NCBI RefSeq assembly: GCF_051388915.1
Contig: NZ_JBPKBH010000021.1
Coordinates: forward strand, 1 to 64,000
Reading direction: 5' to 3'
DNA from: Yinghuangia sp051388915
Lineage (GTDB): Bacteria > Actinomycetota > Actinomycetes > Streptomycetales > Streptomycetaceae
DNA length: 64,000 nt
Positions 32,086 through 40,664 of the stretch are shown one piece after another (position 1 is the stretch's first letter; the number at the start of each line of letters is the position of its first letter). Under the pieces are notes generated by a model. The model ran no database searches. It worked only from the letters and a program-made list of their open reading frames with translations, and was not told where the DNA came from. The position numbers and the translations under genes were made by a program.

Positions 32086-32284
32086 ACCCGCGCCGCCCGG
32101 TGCCCCGACCCTCGGGCGGACCGGGCGACGGCACACACCACGGTTGGGGCCGAACGCACCGGCGCGAAGCGCGGCCACGGCGCCGCGAGGTGGCCGCGCG
32201 GGCGTACGAGCCGGCAGGCGAACAACACACACGCGCACTCACCCACCCACCGACCCCGCCTTACGGTCCCGCCGATTCCCCTTC

Positions 32285-33007
32285 TCAGATCATCGACAGC
32301 GCCAGCCGGCGCCGGAAGGCCGCCAGGACCGTGGTGTCGCCGGTGCGGGAGACGACCGTCCCCGGGCGCCGTCCCCACAGGTACAGCAGCAGCTCGGCAG
32401 GCTCACCGCGGACGGCGGCGTCGGTGAAGCCGGGTGCGCGGGACACCTCCACCGCGTCGCGGTGCAGGGTGAGCCGCCAGTTGTGGTGGTGGCAGTGCAC
32501 GCCGACGGTGCGGCCGACCGCGGCGTCCGGCCCGCCTCCGTCGTACCGCAGCGGCAGCAGCACCCGCAGGGCCTCGTCGATGCCGTCGATCGCGAGGTCG
32601 AGGTCGATGGGCTCGGGCTCGCCCACCGCCATCTCGACGTCGGTGCGGTGCATCGCCGCCTCGTGGGCCAGCCGCCGGTACCAGAAGCCGACCGCGCCGT
32701 CGCCGTCGTCCTCGCCGACCGGGTGACCGGGGCCGCGGCGCGCGAGTTCGGCGCGCAGTTCGGCCAGCGCGTCGCCGTACCACGCCAGTACGTCGCCCTT
32801 CGGGGCACCGGTCTCGGGGGCTTCCGGGCGGCGGCCGAGCCGCAGCCACTCGGCCGCCGTCAGGTACACCGATCCGGTGTGCCCCACGACGTCCGCGACC
32901 GTCCATCCCGGGCAGGACGGGACCGGGTTGTCCAGGCCCGCCGCCGCCGATTCCCCCAGGCGCAGCCCCTCCGCCCGGACAAAATCCTGGAATCTCGCAT
33001 AGTCCAT
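32285..33007 (-). CDS. Maleylpyruvate isomerase family (DinB/MDMPI-like) protein
   Basis: This 240-residue protein belongs to the actinobacterial TIGR03083 group: SCPGWTVADVVGHTGSVY near residue 31 contributes the first metal-binding His, and RRLAHEAAMHRTDVE near 112 contributes the others. A second alpha/beta domain (about 145-240) ends the protein. Relatives use mycothiol or metal-dependent chemistry; substrate is unknown. The ATG at 33007 is the natural start. It is separate from the MFS gene upstream by 134 bases. Confidence 0.85.
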   Translation of the reverse strand: MDYARFQDFVRAEGLRLGESAAAGLDNPVPSCPGWTVADVVGHTGSVYLTAAEWLRLGRRPEAPETGAPKGDVLAWYGDALAELRAELARRGPGHPVGEDDGDGAVGFWYRRLAHEAAMHRTDVEMAVGEPEPIDLDLAIDGIDEALRVLLPLRYDGGGPDAAVGRTVGVHCHHHNWRLTLHRDAVEVSRAPGFTDAAVRGEPAELLLYLWGRRPGTVVSRTGDTTVLAAFRRRLALSMI

Positions 33008-33141
33008 GAATCAATCGTTCCAGCCCGGAACGACCGGTGTCGATGATTTCCGTCACCCGAACGGATCCTTGACGGCGAAACATTTGCCGTTCCCTGCAAC
33101 GATTTTGACGCCGTGTCAGATGTTGAGCGAAGCGTTCCGCA

Positions 33142-34455
33142 TCACACCGCAACCGGATCGGGACGGGCCGCGGGCACCCGGTCCACGACGCGCAGGGCCG
33201 GGTGCGGCCGGACCGAGACCCGCAGCCGCTTGCCGGTGCGGCGGGCCAGGATCAGGCCCACGGCCACCGCCGTCAGCGCCGAGACGAAGCCGCCGAAGAG
33301 CAGGGCCACGCGCGGGCCGTACGCCTCCGCGATCCAGCCGACGAGCGGTCCGCCGAGCGGCGTGCCGCCCATGAACACCAGCATGTAGAGGCCCATGACA
33401 CGCCCCCGCAGCTCCGCGTCGACGCCGAGCTGCACCGTGGAGTTCGCGGCCGTGTTGAAGGTGATCCCGGCGATGCCGATCGGCACCAGCGCGACGGCGA
33501 AGCTCCAGTACGCGGGCATGACCGCTGCCAACATGCTCAACGCGCCGAAGGCGAACGCCGCGCCGATCAGCATGGTCATGCGCGACCGCCCGCGCCGCGC
33601 GGCGAGCAGCGCGCCGCCGAGGGAGCCGAGCGCGAAGACCGTGTTGAGCAGGCCGAACGCCCCCGGACCGGCGTGGAAGACCTGGTTCGCGAAGCCGCCG
33701 AGGGTGACCGCGAAGTTGAAGCCGAAGGTGCCGACGAACCCGACGAGGGCGAAGACGGCGAGCAGGTCCGGACGGGCCCGGACGTACCGCAGCGCCTCCC
33801 GGAGCTGCCCCGGCTCGCGCTTGACCGGTGTGGTCGGGGTCAGCTCGCGCTCGCGCATGGCGAGCAGGCCGAGGATGACGGCGACGTACGACACCGCGTT
33901 GACGGCGAACACCCAGCCCGTGCCGATCGCCGCGATGAGCAGGCCCGCGACGGCGGGACCGGTGATCCGGGCGAGCTGGAAGTTGGCCGAATTCAGGCTG
34001 ATCGCGTTGGGCAGGTCGCGGCGGCCGACCATCTCCACGACGAAGGTCTGGCGGGTCGGGTTGTCGATCGCGGTGGCGAAGCCGAGGCCCAGCGCCAGCA
34101 CCCACACATGCCACACGTCCACGACGCCGGCGAGGTCGAGTACGGCGAGGATCGCGGCCAGCATCCCCATCGCTGCCTGCGTCGCGATGAGCAGGCGGCG
34201 CTTGCGGTAGCGGTCGGCGACGGCGCCGCCCCACAGGCCGAAGAGCAGCATCGGCAGGAACTGGAGGCCGGTCGTGATGCCGAGCGCCATGGCGCTGCCG
34301 GTGAGCTTGAGGACCAGCCAGTCCTGCGCCAGGCGCTGCATCCACGTACCAGTGTTGGAGACCATCTGCCCCGCGGCGAACAGACGGTAGTTGCGGTTGT
34401 GCAGCGAGGAGAACATCGAGGTTCGGGCAGTGGCCGGTTGCGCGGTGGCCGTCAA
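33142..34455 (-). CDS. MFS drug exporter of a MarR-controlled operon
   Basis: This 437-residue transporter has about 12 membrane segments and DHA3-type motifs: NRNYRLFAAGQMVSNTGTWMQRLAQDWLVL at the start, WGGAVADRYRKRRLL in the first loop and DAELRGRVMGLYMLV in the second half. It probably exports a toxic small molecule. The TTG at 34455 follows AAAGGGG at short spacing. It is the second gene behind a MarR regulator (91 bases apart), the standard layout for a substrate-induced exporter. Confidence 0.85.
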   Translation of the reverse strand: MTATAQPATARTSMFSSLHNRNYRLFAAGQMVSNTGTWMQRLAQDWLVLKLTGSAMALGITTGLQFLPMLLFGLWGGAVADRYRKRRLLIATQAAMGMLAAILAVLDLAGVVDVWHVWVLALGLGFATAIDNPTRQTFVVEMVGRRDLPNAISLNSANFQLARITGPAVAGLLIAAIGTGWVFAVNAVSYVAVILGLLAMRERELTPTTPVKREPGQLREALRYVRARPDLLAVFALVGFVGTFGFNFAVTLGGFANQVFHAGPGAFGLLNTVFALGSLGGALLAARRGRSRMTMLIGAAFAFGALSMLAAVMPAYWSFAVALVPIGIAGITFNTAANSTVQLGVDAELRGRVMGLYMLVFMGGTPLGGPLVGWIAEAYGPRVALLFGGFVSALTAVAVGLILARRTGKRLRVSVRPHPALRVVDRVPAARPDPVAV

Positions 34456-34546
34456 GACGCCCCTTTCATCGAGCGGTTGGTCGGGTGTGCGGGAGCGGCG
34501 CGAGTCGATCCCGCCGTCCCTTGTCCGACCTCCGCCCGCGGGGCGG

Positions 34547-34978
34547 TCAGAGTTGCGCGAGCCGTTCCAGCACCGGCACCGCGGCGCGCAGGGCCGCCAA
34601 CTCCTCGGCGGTCAGCCCCTCCAGGTGCGCGGCGAGCCACGCGTTCCCGAGCCGGCGGCTCTCGGCGACGACCTCGGCGGCCGGCTCCGTCGCGGTGACG
34701 GTGATCTGGCGCCGGTCCTCGGGGTGCGGGTCGCGGCGGACCAGCCCGCGTTCCTCCAGCCCGGCGATGACGCGGGTCATCGACGGCGGCTGCACCTTTT
34801 CGTGCCGGGCGAGCTCGCCCGGCGTCATGGCGCCACGTGCGACCAGGATGGTCAGCACCGACAGTTGCGTGGGGCTCAAGGTCTCGTCGGCACGCTGATT
34901 GCGCAGGCGGCGGGCCAGCTTGAGCACGGACGCACGGAGCACGGCGACCGCGGCGCGGTCGGCATCGGACAAGGACAC
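34547..34978 (-). CDS. MarR-family transcriptional regulator
   Basis: This 143-residue winged-helix protein has the MarR core LSPTQLSVLTILVARGAMTPGELA, the recognition helix VQPPSMTRVIAGLEERGLV and the wing DPHPEDRRQITVTAT (DxR motif). It probably represses itself and the downstream exporter until a ligand binds. The GTG at 34978 has AAGG just upstream. A 7-base inverted repeat covers its promoter at 34982-35011. Confidence 0.9.
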   Translation of the reverse strand: MSLSDADRAAVAVLRASVLKLARRLRNQRADETLSPTQLSVLTILVARGAMTPGELARHEKVQPPSMTRVIAGLEERGLVRRDPHPEDRRQITVTATEPAAEVVAESRRLGNAWLAAHLEGLTAEELAALRAAVPVLERLAQL

Positions 34979-34981
34979 CTT

Positions 34982-35011
34982 CGTTAGCTTAGATCATTAC
35001 TTTCGCTAACG
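34982..35011. promoter_or_regulatory. Candidate MarR operator CGTTAGC-N16-GCTAACG
   Basis: Perfect 7-base arms at 34982-34988 and 35005-35011 overlap the AT-rich promoter zone just upstream of the marR start, as expected for autorepression. Confidence 0.5.
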
Positions 35012-35210
35012 GTAACGGTTTGCCCGGCGGCGGATATTCCGCAGGCGGTCGCTCGCGCACGGGACCACGACAAGGCCACGACAGGGGTCACGCAGGGGTC
35101 GCGACAGCGGTCACGCACGGGGTCATGCACGGGATCACGACAGGGTCACGCCGGGGGGCACGACAGGCCGCGAAAGGGCCGGACGAGCGGCTCCCCCGAG
35201 TCGTCCCCGG

Positions 35211-35735
35211 CTACTCCGGCCGCAGCCGCGGCAGCAGTTTCGGGCGGGCGGGAAGCGCCGCCTGGGCCCGCCAGTACTCCGGGTCGCGCGGGCAGGCGAG
35301 CCAGGCGGGCAGGCGGCTCGCGGCGTGCTCGAACGCATCCCCCAGCGGGAGCGCGCTCCCGACGTCGACGACCGTCTCGACCGGGTAGTGCGTGTTGTGG
35401 TCGATGTCGCACCAGCACGCGACGCTGACCGCCGCGAGCGCGGCCAGGGTGTGCGGGCGGATCCACGCGACGTCGAGTTCGAGTTCGAGCCAGTCGACGC
35501 CCGTCTCCTCGTGGACGAGCGCGACGGTCGTGGTCAGCACGAGCGGCGTGATGCCCTCCGGCAGGGGTTCGGGGCATGCCGCGTGGTCGCGGAACCACTC
35601 CCATTCGGGCGGCTCGGCCGCGAGCCGCAACGTGTCGACGGCCGCGGCGACCCGGCGCACGTGGTCCAGGTCGTGTGTCGGCGCGCCGGGGAACAGCGCC
35701 GCGAGGGGAACGTCGTCGATGGTCCCGCGCTCCAT
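35211..35735 (-). CDS. Conserved actinomycete protein of unknown function
   Basis: This 174-residue cytoplasmic protein shows an acidic core (VDWLELELDVAWIRPHTLAALAAVSVACWCDIDHNTHYPVE, in parts) with a CDIDHNTHYPVE motif and no membrane segment or known domain. The ATG at 35735 starts a coherent protein (MERGTIDD); the upstream frame to 35822 is possible but lacks composition support. I cannot assign a function. It follows the NCS2 permease gene on the same strand but is separated by a strong hairpin. Confidence 0.6.
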   Translation of the reverse strand: MERGTIDDVPLAALFPGAPTHDLDHVRRVAAAVDTLRLAAEPPEWEWFRDHAACPEPLPEGITPLVLTTTVALVHEETGVDWLELELDVAWIRPHTLAALAAVSVACWCDIDHNTHYPVETVVDVGSALPLGDAFEHAASRLPAWLACPRDPEYWRAQAALPARPKLLPRLRPE

Positions 35736-35820
35736 GCCCACGCGGCCGATCCTGGCGTCGGCGACGCGACGACACAAGACCCGTCCGGGATCCGACCGCA
35801 CCGTTCGCCCGGCGTCGGGC

Positions 35821-35875
35821 AACCGCCGGTACGCCCCCGCCCGGCCCCCGCCGGGGGGCGGGCGTACCGGCGGTT
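35821..35875 (-). terminator. Long stem-loop at the NCS2 permease stop codon
   Basis: AACCGCCGGTACGCCC and GGGCGTACCGGCGGTT pair perfectly over 16 bp around a GC-rich 23-base loop. The right arm includes two bases of the permease stop codon (TAA, 35874-35876). Confidence 0.85.
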
Positions 35876-37340
35876 ACTCGACGCCGAGCACCTGCTCGAC
35901 CGGATCGATGCCGAAGTGCACCAGGAAGAACGCGGCGACGACCCAGAGCAGCCACGGCACTTCGCGGGCACGCCCGGTGGCGGCCCGGATGACGACGTAC
36001 GCGAGGAACCCGGCGCCGATGCCGTTGGTGATGCTGAAGGTGAACGGCATCAGCACGATCGTCAGGAACGCCGGGACCGCGAGCCCCCAGTCGGTCCAGT
36101 CGATGTCCTTGACCTGGGTCATGAGCAGGAAGCCCACCACCACGAGCGCCGGGGTGGCCGCCTGGTACGGCACGACCGTGGCCAGCGGGGTCAGGAACAG
36201 CGCCCCGAGGAACAGCCCGCCGGTGACCAGGTTGGCGAAGCCCGTCCTGGCCCCTTCGCCGACCCCCGCCGTCGACTCCACGAAGCACGTGTTGGACGAG
36301 CAGGACGCCGCGCCGCCTCCGACCGCCGCGAACCCGTCCACGAGGAGGACGCGGCCGATGCCGGGCAGCCTGCCGTCCGCGTCCAGCAGCCCGGCCTCGT
36401 TGGTGACGCCGATGATCGTGCCCATCGCGTCGAAGAAGTCGGACAGCATCAGCGTGAAGATGAAGATCACCGCGGTCAGCACCCCGGCCTCGGCGAAGGC
36501 GCCGAGCAGGCTGAAGTCCCCCACGAGGCCGAAGTCGGGGGTGCCGACGACCCCGTCCGGCAGGTCCGGGGTGATCAGCCCCCATTCCGCGTCGGGTACG
36601 CCCGCCGCCGCGTTGACCGCCATTGCGAGCACGGTCATCGACACGATGCCGATCAGGATCGCGCCGCGGACCCGGCGGATCAGCAGCACGAACGTCAGCA
36701 GGACGCCGACGCAGAAGACCAGGGTCGGCCAGCCCTGCAACTGCCCGTCGGGTCCGAGGGTGACCGGCACCGTCGATCCGGCGGAGTCCGGGGTGCGGGT
36801 GACGAAGCCCGCGTCGACCAGTCCGAGGAACGCGATGAACAGCCCGATGCCGACGCTGATCGCCTGCTTGAGGGCCATCGGGATGGCGTCCATGATCAGC
36901 TCGCGCAGGCCGGTGACGACCAGCACGACGATGGCGAGGCCTGACCACACCACAAGGCCCATGGCGTCCGGCCACGACATCTCGGGGGCGATCTGGAAGG
37001 CCACGACGCCGTTGAGGCCGAGCCCGGCGGCGATGGCGAGCGGGATGTTGCCCGCGACACCCATGATCACCGTCATGACCCCGGCCACCAGGCAGGTCGC
37101 GGTGACGAGTTGGCCGTGCGACAGGTGCTCGCCGTACTTGTCGGTGGCCCCGCTGAGGATGATCGGGTTCAGGACGACGATGTACGCCATCGTGAAGAAG
37201 GTGGCGATGCCGCCGCGGGTCTCCTGGAGCAGCGACGACCCGCGCGCCGAGACCGCGAAGAAGCGGTCGAGCACGGCGGCGGGCCCGCGGCCGGGTGGCG
37301 CGGCGCGGGGGTCGGCGGGTGCGGGGGCATCGGCGGTCAT
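35874..37340 (-). CDS. NCS2-family purine permease (AzgA-like)
   Basis: This 488-residue membrane protein has about 12-14 hydrophobic segments and AzgA-type markers: TRGGIATFFTMAYIVVLNPIIL, LGLNGVVAF and GAASCSSNTCFVESTAGVGEGARTGFA. It probably imports hypoxanthine, guanine or adenine. The ATG at 37340 follows GAGGGGG. It is divergent from the DUF2530 gene, a pairing common in streptomycetes (from memory). An inverted-repeat terminator begins in its stop codon. Confidence 0.9.
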   Translation of the reverse strand: MTADAPAPADPRAAPPGRGPAAVLDRFFAVSARGSSLLQETRGGIATFFTMAYIVVLNPIILSGATDKYGEHLSHGQLVTATCLVAGVMTVIMGVAGNIPLAIAAGLGLNGVVAFQIAPEMSWPDAMGLVVWSGLAIVVLVVTGLRELIMDAIPMALKQAISVGIGLFIAFLGLVDAGFVTRTPDSAGSTVPVTLGPDGQLQGWPTLVFCVGVLLTFVLLIRRVRGAILIGIVSMTVLAMAVNAAAGVPDAEWGLITPDLPDGVVGTPDFGLVGDFSLLGAFAEAGVLTAVIFIFTLMLSDFFDAMGTIIGVTNEAGLLDADGRLPGIGRVLLVDGFAAVGGGAASCSSNTCFVESTAGVGEGARTGFANLVTGGLFLGALFLTPLATVVPYQAATPALVVVGFLLMTQVKDIDWTDWGLAVPAFLTIVLMPFTFSITNGIGAGFLAYVVIRAATGRAREVPWLLWVVAAFFLVHFGIDPVEQVLGVE

Positions 37341-37559
37341 GGCGGCCCCCTCGGGGTGCGTTCGGGGGTACGGGCGGCGGGACCGGGCACGGTCCCGCTG
37401 ATCACTCCTTACACCGACCGCCCGGCCGTATCCGGGCGCAACTCCCGGTACTCGGCGGAAACTCCCCGGAACTCACCCGAGAGGACGGGAGCGGCGGCCG
37501 CCGCGGGGGCGACGGGGCCTGCGGCTAGTGCGGTGGGAGGGCCAGTAGCCTTGCCCTTT

Positions 37560-38123
37560 GTGAGCAGGCACGGGAAGCGACGGCGTGTGTCGCCCGAGGA
37601 CGAGTACGACACGGGCGCGTACGACACGGGCTCCTACGACGGCGCCGAGGCGTTCGCGGCGCGCGCGGAGAGCGGCGGGGGCGTGTACGGGGGCGGTACG
37701 CCCGGCGGCGGCGTCGGTTCCGGCGCCGGCTCCGGGCCCGGGTCCGGCTCCGATTCCGGCTTCGATTCCGGTACCGGCTCCGGCGACGGCGGCTCGGGCC
37801 CCGCCCCGGTCGCGCGCACCGGCGAGAACGCCTCCGATGAGCCACCGCCCGCCGCGTCCGGCCGGGTCCGCCGTCCGGACCCCGAGCCGCTGGAGGCCGA
37901 CGACGTCAAGATCGTCGGCATCGGCACGCTGGTCTGGTTCGGCCTCTTCCTCCTGTCCCTCCCGTTCCGCGACACCCTGGAGCGCGACGGCCGCGAGTGG
38001 TGGCCGTGGTGCGCACTGGCCGGCGCGGGGCTCGGGCTGCTGGGCCTCTGGTACGTCCGGCGCCGCCGCGACGCGATCCGCCGCCGCCAGGACCAGGCCC
38101 GCCATCAGGACCAGGCCCGCTGA
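37560..38123 (+). CDS. DUF2530 membrane protein with Gly/Ser-rich head
   Basis: This 187-residue protein has a low-complexity N-terminus (about 1-105, Gly/Ser/Asp repeats such as GSGPGSGSDSGFDSG) and a C-terminal DUF2530 domain with two membrane segments (GTLVWFGLFLLSLPF and WCALAGAGLGLLGLWYV) and a charged tail. The function is unknown. The GTG at 37560 is 8 bases after TAGCCT, a possible leaderless arrangement. The N-terminal repeats look expanded relative to the functional domain. Confidence 0.7.
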   Translation: MSRHGKRRRVSPEDEYDTGAYDTGSYDGAEAFAARAESGGGVYGGGTPGGGVGSGAGSGPGSGSDSGFDSGTGSGDGGSGPAPVARTGENASDEPPPAASGRVRRPDPEPLEADDVKIVGIGTLVWFGLFLLSLPFRDTLERDGREWWPWCALAGAGLGLLGLWYVRRRRDAIRRRQDQARHQDQAR

Positions 38124-38242
38124 CCGGGGCACCCGCGGACCGCGGCGGCCGCTACCGAGGGGGCGGCCAAGGCTGCTCCACCGCACCGGCGAAGCCCCGC
38201 CGCCACTCGCCAAGCCACCACATAATCCGACATTTCATGACG

Positions 38243-38248
38243 TAACGT
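38243..38248 (+). promoter_or_regulatory. -10 box TAACGT for a leaderless P-type ATPase
   Basis: TAACGT ends 6 bases before the ATG at 38255. Confidence 0.65.
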
Positions 38249-38254
38249 CGATCC

Positions 38255-40663
38255 ATGATCGACGCCGAGGCCTCGCCGCCCGCCGAGACGTCCGCCCAAG
38301 GCCTCACCTCGGCCGAGGTCGCCGAACGCGCCGCGCGCGGCGCCGTCAACAACGTCCCGGCCCGCTCCAGCCGCAGCGCCCGCGAGATCGTCCGGGCCAA
38401 CGTCTTCACCCGCTTCAACGCCATCATCGGCACGCTGTTCGTCGTCATCCTGGTGTTCGGCTCACCGCAGGACGGCCTCTTCGGCCTGGTGATCGTCGCC
38501 AACACCGCGATCGGCATCATCCAGGAGCTGCGCGCCAAGAAGACCCTGGACACCCTCGCCGTGGTCGGCGAGGCCAAGCCCCGGGTCCGCCGTGACGGCC
38601 GGACCACCGAGGTCACCCCGCGCGAACTTGTCCTCGACGACGTGTGCGACATCGGCGCGGGCGAGCAGATCGTGGTCGACGGCGTGGTGGTCGAGGCGGA
38701 CGGGCTGGAGCTGGACGAGTCGCTGCTGACCGGCGAGTCCGACCCGGTGCACAAGCGTCCCGGCGACCCGGTGATGTCCGGCAGCTTCGTCGCGGCGGGC
38801 AACGGCGCCTTCCGCGCCACCAAGGTGGGCCGGGACGCCTACGCCGCGCGACTCGCCGAGGAGGCCAGCCGCTTCACCCTCACCCGCTCCGAACTCCGGG
38901 CGGGCCTCGACGTGATCCTCAAGTACGTCACCTGGCTCATGGTGCCGGTCGGCGTCCTCCTGCTGATCAGCCAACTCCGCAGCAACAAGGACGACTTCTC
39001 GGGCGCGATGACCGGCATGGTGGCCGGCGTCGTCACGATGGTCCCCGAGGGCCTGATGCTGCTCACCTCGGTCGCGTTCGCGGTCGGTGTGGTACGCCTG
39101 GGCCGCAAGCAGTGCCTCGTCCAGGAGTTGCCCGCGATCGAGGGGCTGGCCCGCGTCGACGTGGTGTGCCTGGACAAGACCGGCACGCTCACCGAGGGCG
39201 GCATGGACGTCGGCGAAGTCCGCACGCTGGCAAGCGGATTACCGGTCAAGGAAGCCCTCGGCGCGCTCGGTACCTCCGACCCCCGGCCGAACGCGAGCCT
39301 CCAGGCGATCATCGACGCGCACCCGGCGCCCGAGGGCGACGGTTGGCGGGTCACCGGCGTCGAGCCGTTCTCGTCGGCCCGCAAATGGAGCGGCGCGACG
39401 TTCGCGGGCGAGGGCTCGTGGCTGCTCGGCGCACCGGACGTCCTGCTGCCGCAGGGCGACCCGGTACTGCGCGAGGTCGACGAACTCGGCGCGCAGGGAC
39501 TGCGCGTCCTGCTGCTGGCCAAGGCGGACGGCCCGCTGGGCGACCGGGCGGGCGAGACCGCGACGCCCGCCGCGCTGGTGGTCCTGGAGCAGCGGCTGCG
39601 CCCCGATGCGGCCGACACCCTGCGGTACTTCGCGAGCCAGGACGTGGCCGCGAAGGTCATCTCCGGCGACAACGCGCTGTCGGTGGGCGCGGTCGCGGGG
39701 AAGCTCGGCCTGGCCGGAGCCGAACACGCGGTGGACGCCCGCGACCTGCCCGAGGACCGCGCCGAACTCGCCCAGGCCTTGGAGGGCAACACCGTCTTCG
39801 GACGCGTCACCCCGCAGCAGAAGCGCGCGATGGTGGCCGGCCTCCAGTCCCGGGACCACACGGTCGCGATGACCGGCGACGGCGTCAACGACGTCCTCGC
39901 CCTCAAGGACGCCGACATCGGCGTGGCCATGGGCTCCGGCAGCGCGGCGAGCCGGTCGGTGGCCCAAATCGTGCTGCTGGACGACAAGTTCGCGACACTG
40001 CCGTCGGTGGTCGCGGAGGGCCGCCGGGTCATCGGCAACATCGAGCGGGTCGCCAACCTGTTCCTGTCGAAGACCGTGTACGCGCTGCTGCTGTCTCTGC
40101 TGACCGGCGTGGCCGGCCTGCCGTTCCCGTTCCTGCCCCGGCACCTGACGCTGATCGGCACGCTCACGATCGGGACGCCCGCGTTCTTCCTCGCGCTCGG
40201 GCCCAACACCGAGCGCGCCCGTCCGGGGTTCGTGCCGCGGGTGCTGCGCTTCGCGGTGCCCGCGGGCGTGGTGGCTGCGGGGGCCACGTTCCTGACCTAC
40301 TCGCTGGCCCGCCTCAACCACGGCTCCAGCCTGGCGCAGGACCGCACCGGCGCGACCATCACGCTGTTCCTGGTGGCCATGTGGATCCTGGCGATCGTCG
40401 CGCGGCCGCTGGCGTGGTGGAAGGTCGTCCTCATCGCGGCGATGGGCGGCGGCTACCTGCTGGCGATGTTCGTGCCGTTCCTCGCCGACTTCTTCGCGCT
40501 CTACCCGGACAACCTGCCCAACTGGGGTATCGCGGTGGGGATCGGCGTCGCCGGGATGGCGATCCTGGAGTTCGGCTGGCACGTGTCCGGGTGGCTGCAA
40601 CGCAGACACCCGGGCACCGCGCACCACCCCGGTGCCCCGGCCGGGACCGCAAAGGGAGCCTGA
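38255..40663 (+). CDS. ctpE: Cation-transporting P-type ATPase, CtpE-like
   Basis: This 802-residue pump has the P-type signature: TGES at 159-162, VPEGLML in the ion-path helix, the phosphorylated Asp307 in DKTGTLT, and MTGDGVNDVLALKDADIG of the hinge. Overall it resembles mycobacterial CtpE, implicated in calcium uptake (also linked to K+/Mn2+ handling in relatives). About 10 membrane segments are present. There is an in-frame TTA leucine codon at 39239-39241 (residue 329), which in streptomycetes depends on the bldA tRNA. A leaderless -10 box precedes the ATG. Confidence 0.9.
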   Translation: MIDAEASPPAETSAQGLTSAEVAERAARGAVNNVPARSSRSAREIVRANVFTRFNAIIGTLFVVILVFGSPQDGLFGLVIVANTAIGIIQELRAKKTLDTLAVVGEAKPRVRRDGRTTEVTPRELVLDDVCDIGAGEQIVVDGVVVEADGLELDESLLTGESDPVHKRPGDPVMSGSFVAAGNGAFRATKVGRDAYAARLAEEASRFTLTRSELRAGLDVILKYVTWLMVPVGVLLLISQLRSNKDDFSGAMTGMVAGVVTMVPEGLMLLTSVAFAVGVVRLGRKQCLVQELPAIEGLARVDVVCLDKTGTLTEGGMDVGEVRTLASGLPVKEALGALGTSDPRPNASLQAIIDAHPAPEGDGWRVTGVEPFSSARKWSGATFAGEGSWLLGAPDVLLPQGDPVLREVDELGAQGLRVLLLAKADGPLGDRAGETATPAALVVLEQRLRPDAADTLRYFASQDVAAKVISGDNALSVGAVAGKLGLAGAEHAVDARDLPEDRAELAQALEGNTVFGRVTPQQKRAMVAGLQSRDHTVAMTGDGVNDVLALKDADIGVAMGSGSAASRSVAQIVLLDDKFATLPSVVAEGRRVIGNIERVANLFLSKTVYALLLSLLTGVAGLPFPFLPRHLTLIGTLTIGTPAFFLALGPNTERARPGFVPRVLRFAVPAGVVAAGATFLTYSLARLNHGSSLAQDRTGATITLFLVAMWILAIVARPLAWWKVVLIAAMGGGYLLAMFVPFLADFFALYPDNLPNWGIAVGIGVAGMAILEFGWHVSGWLQRRHPGTAHHPGAPAGTAKGA

Positions 40664-40664
40664 C

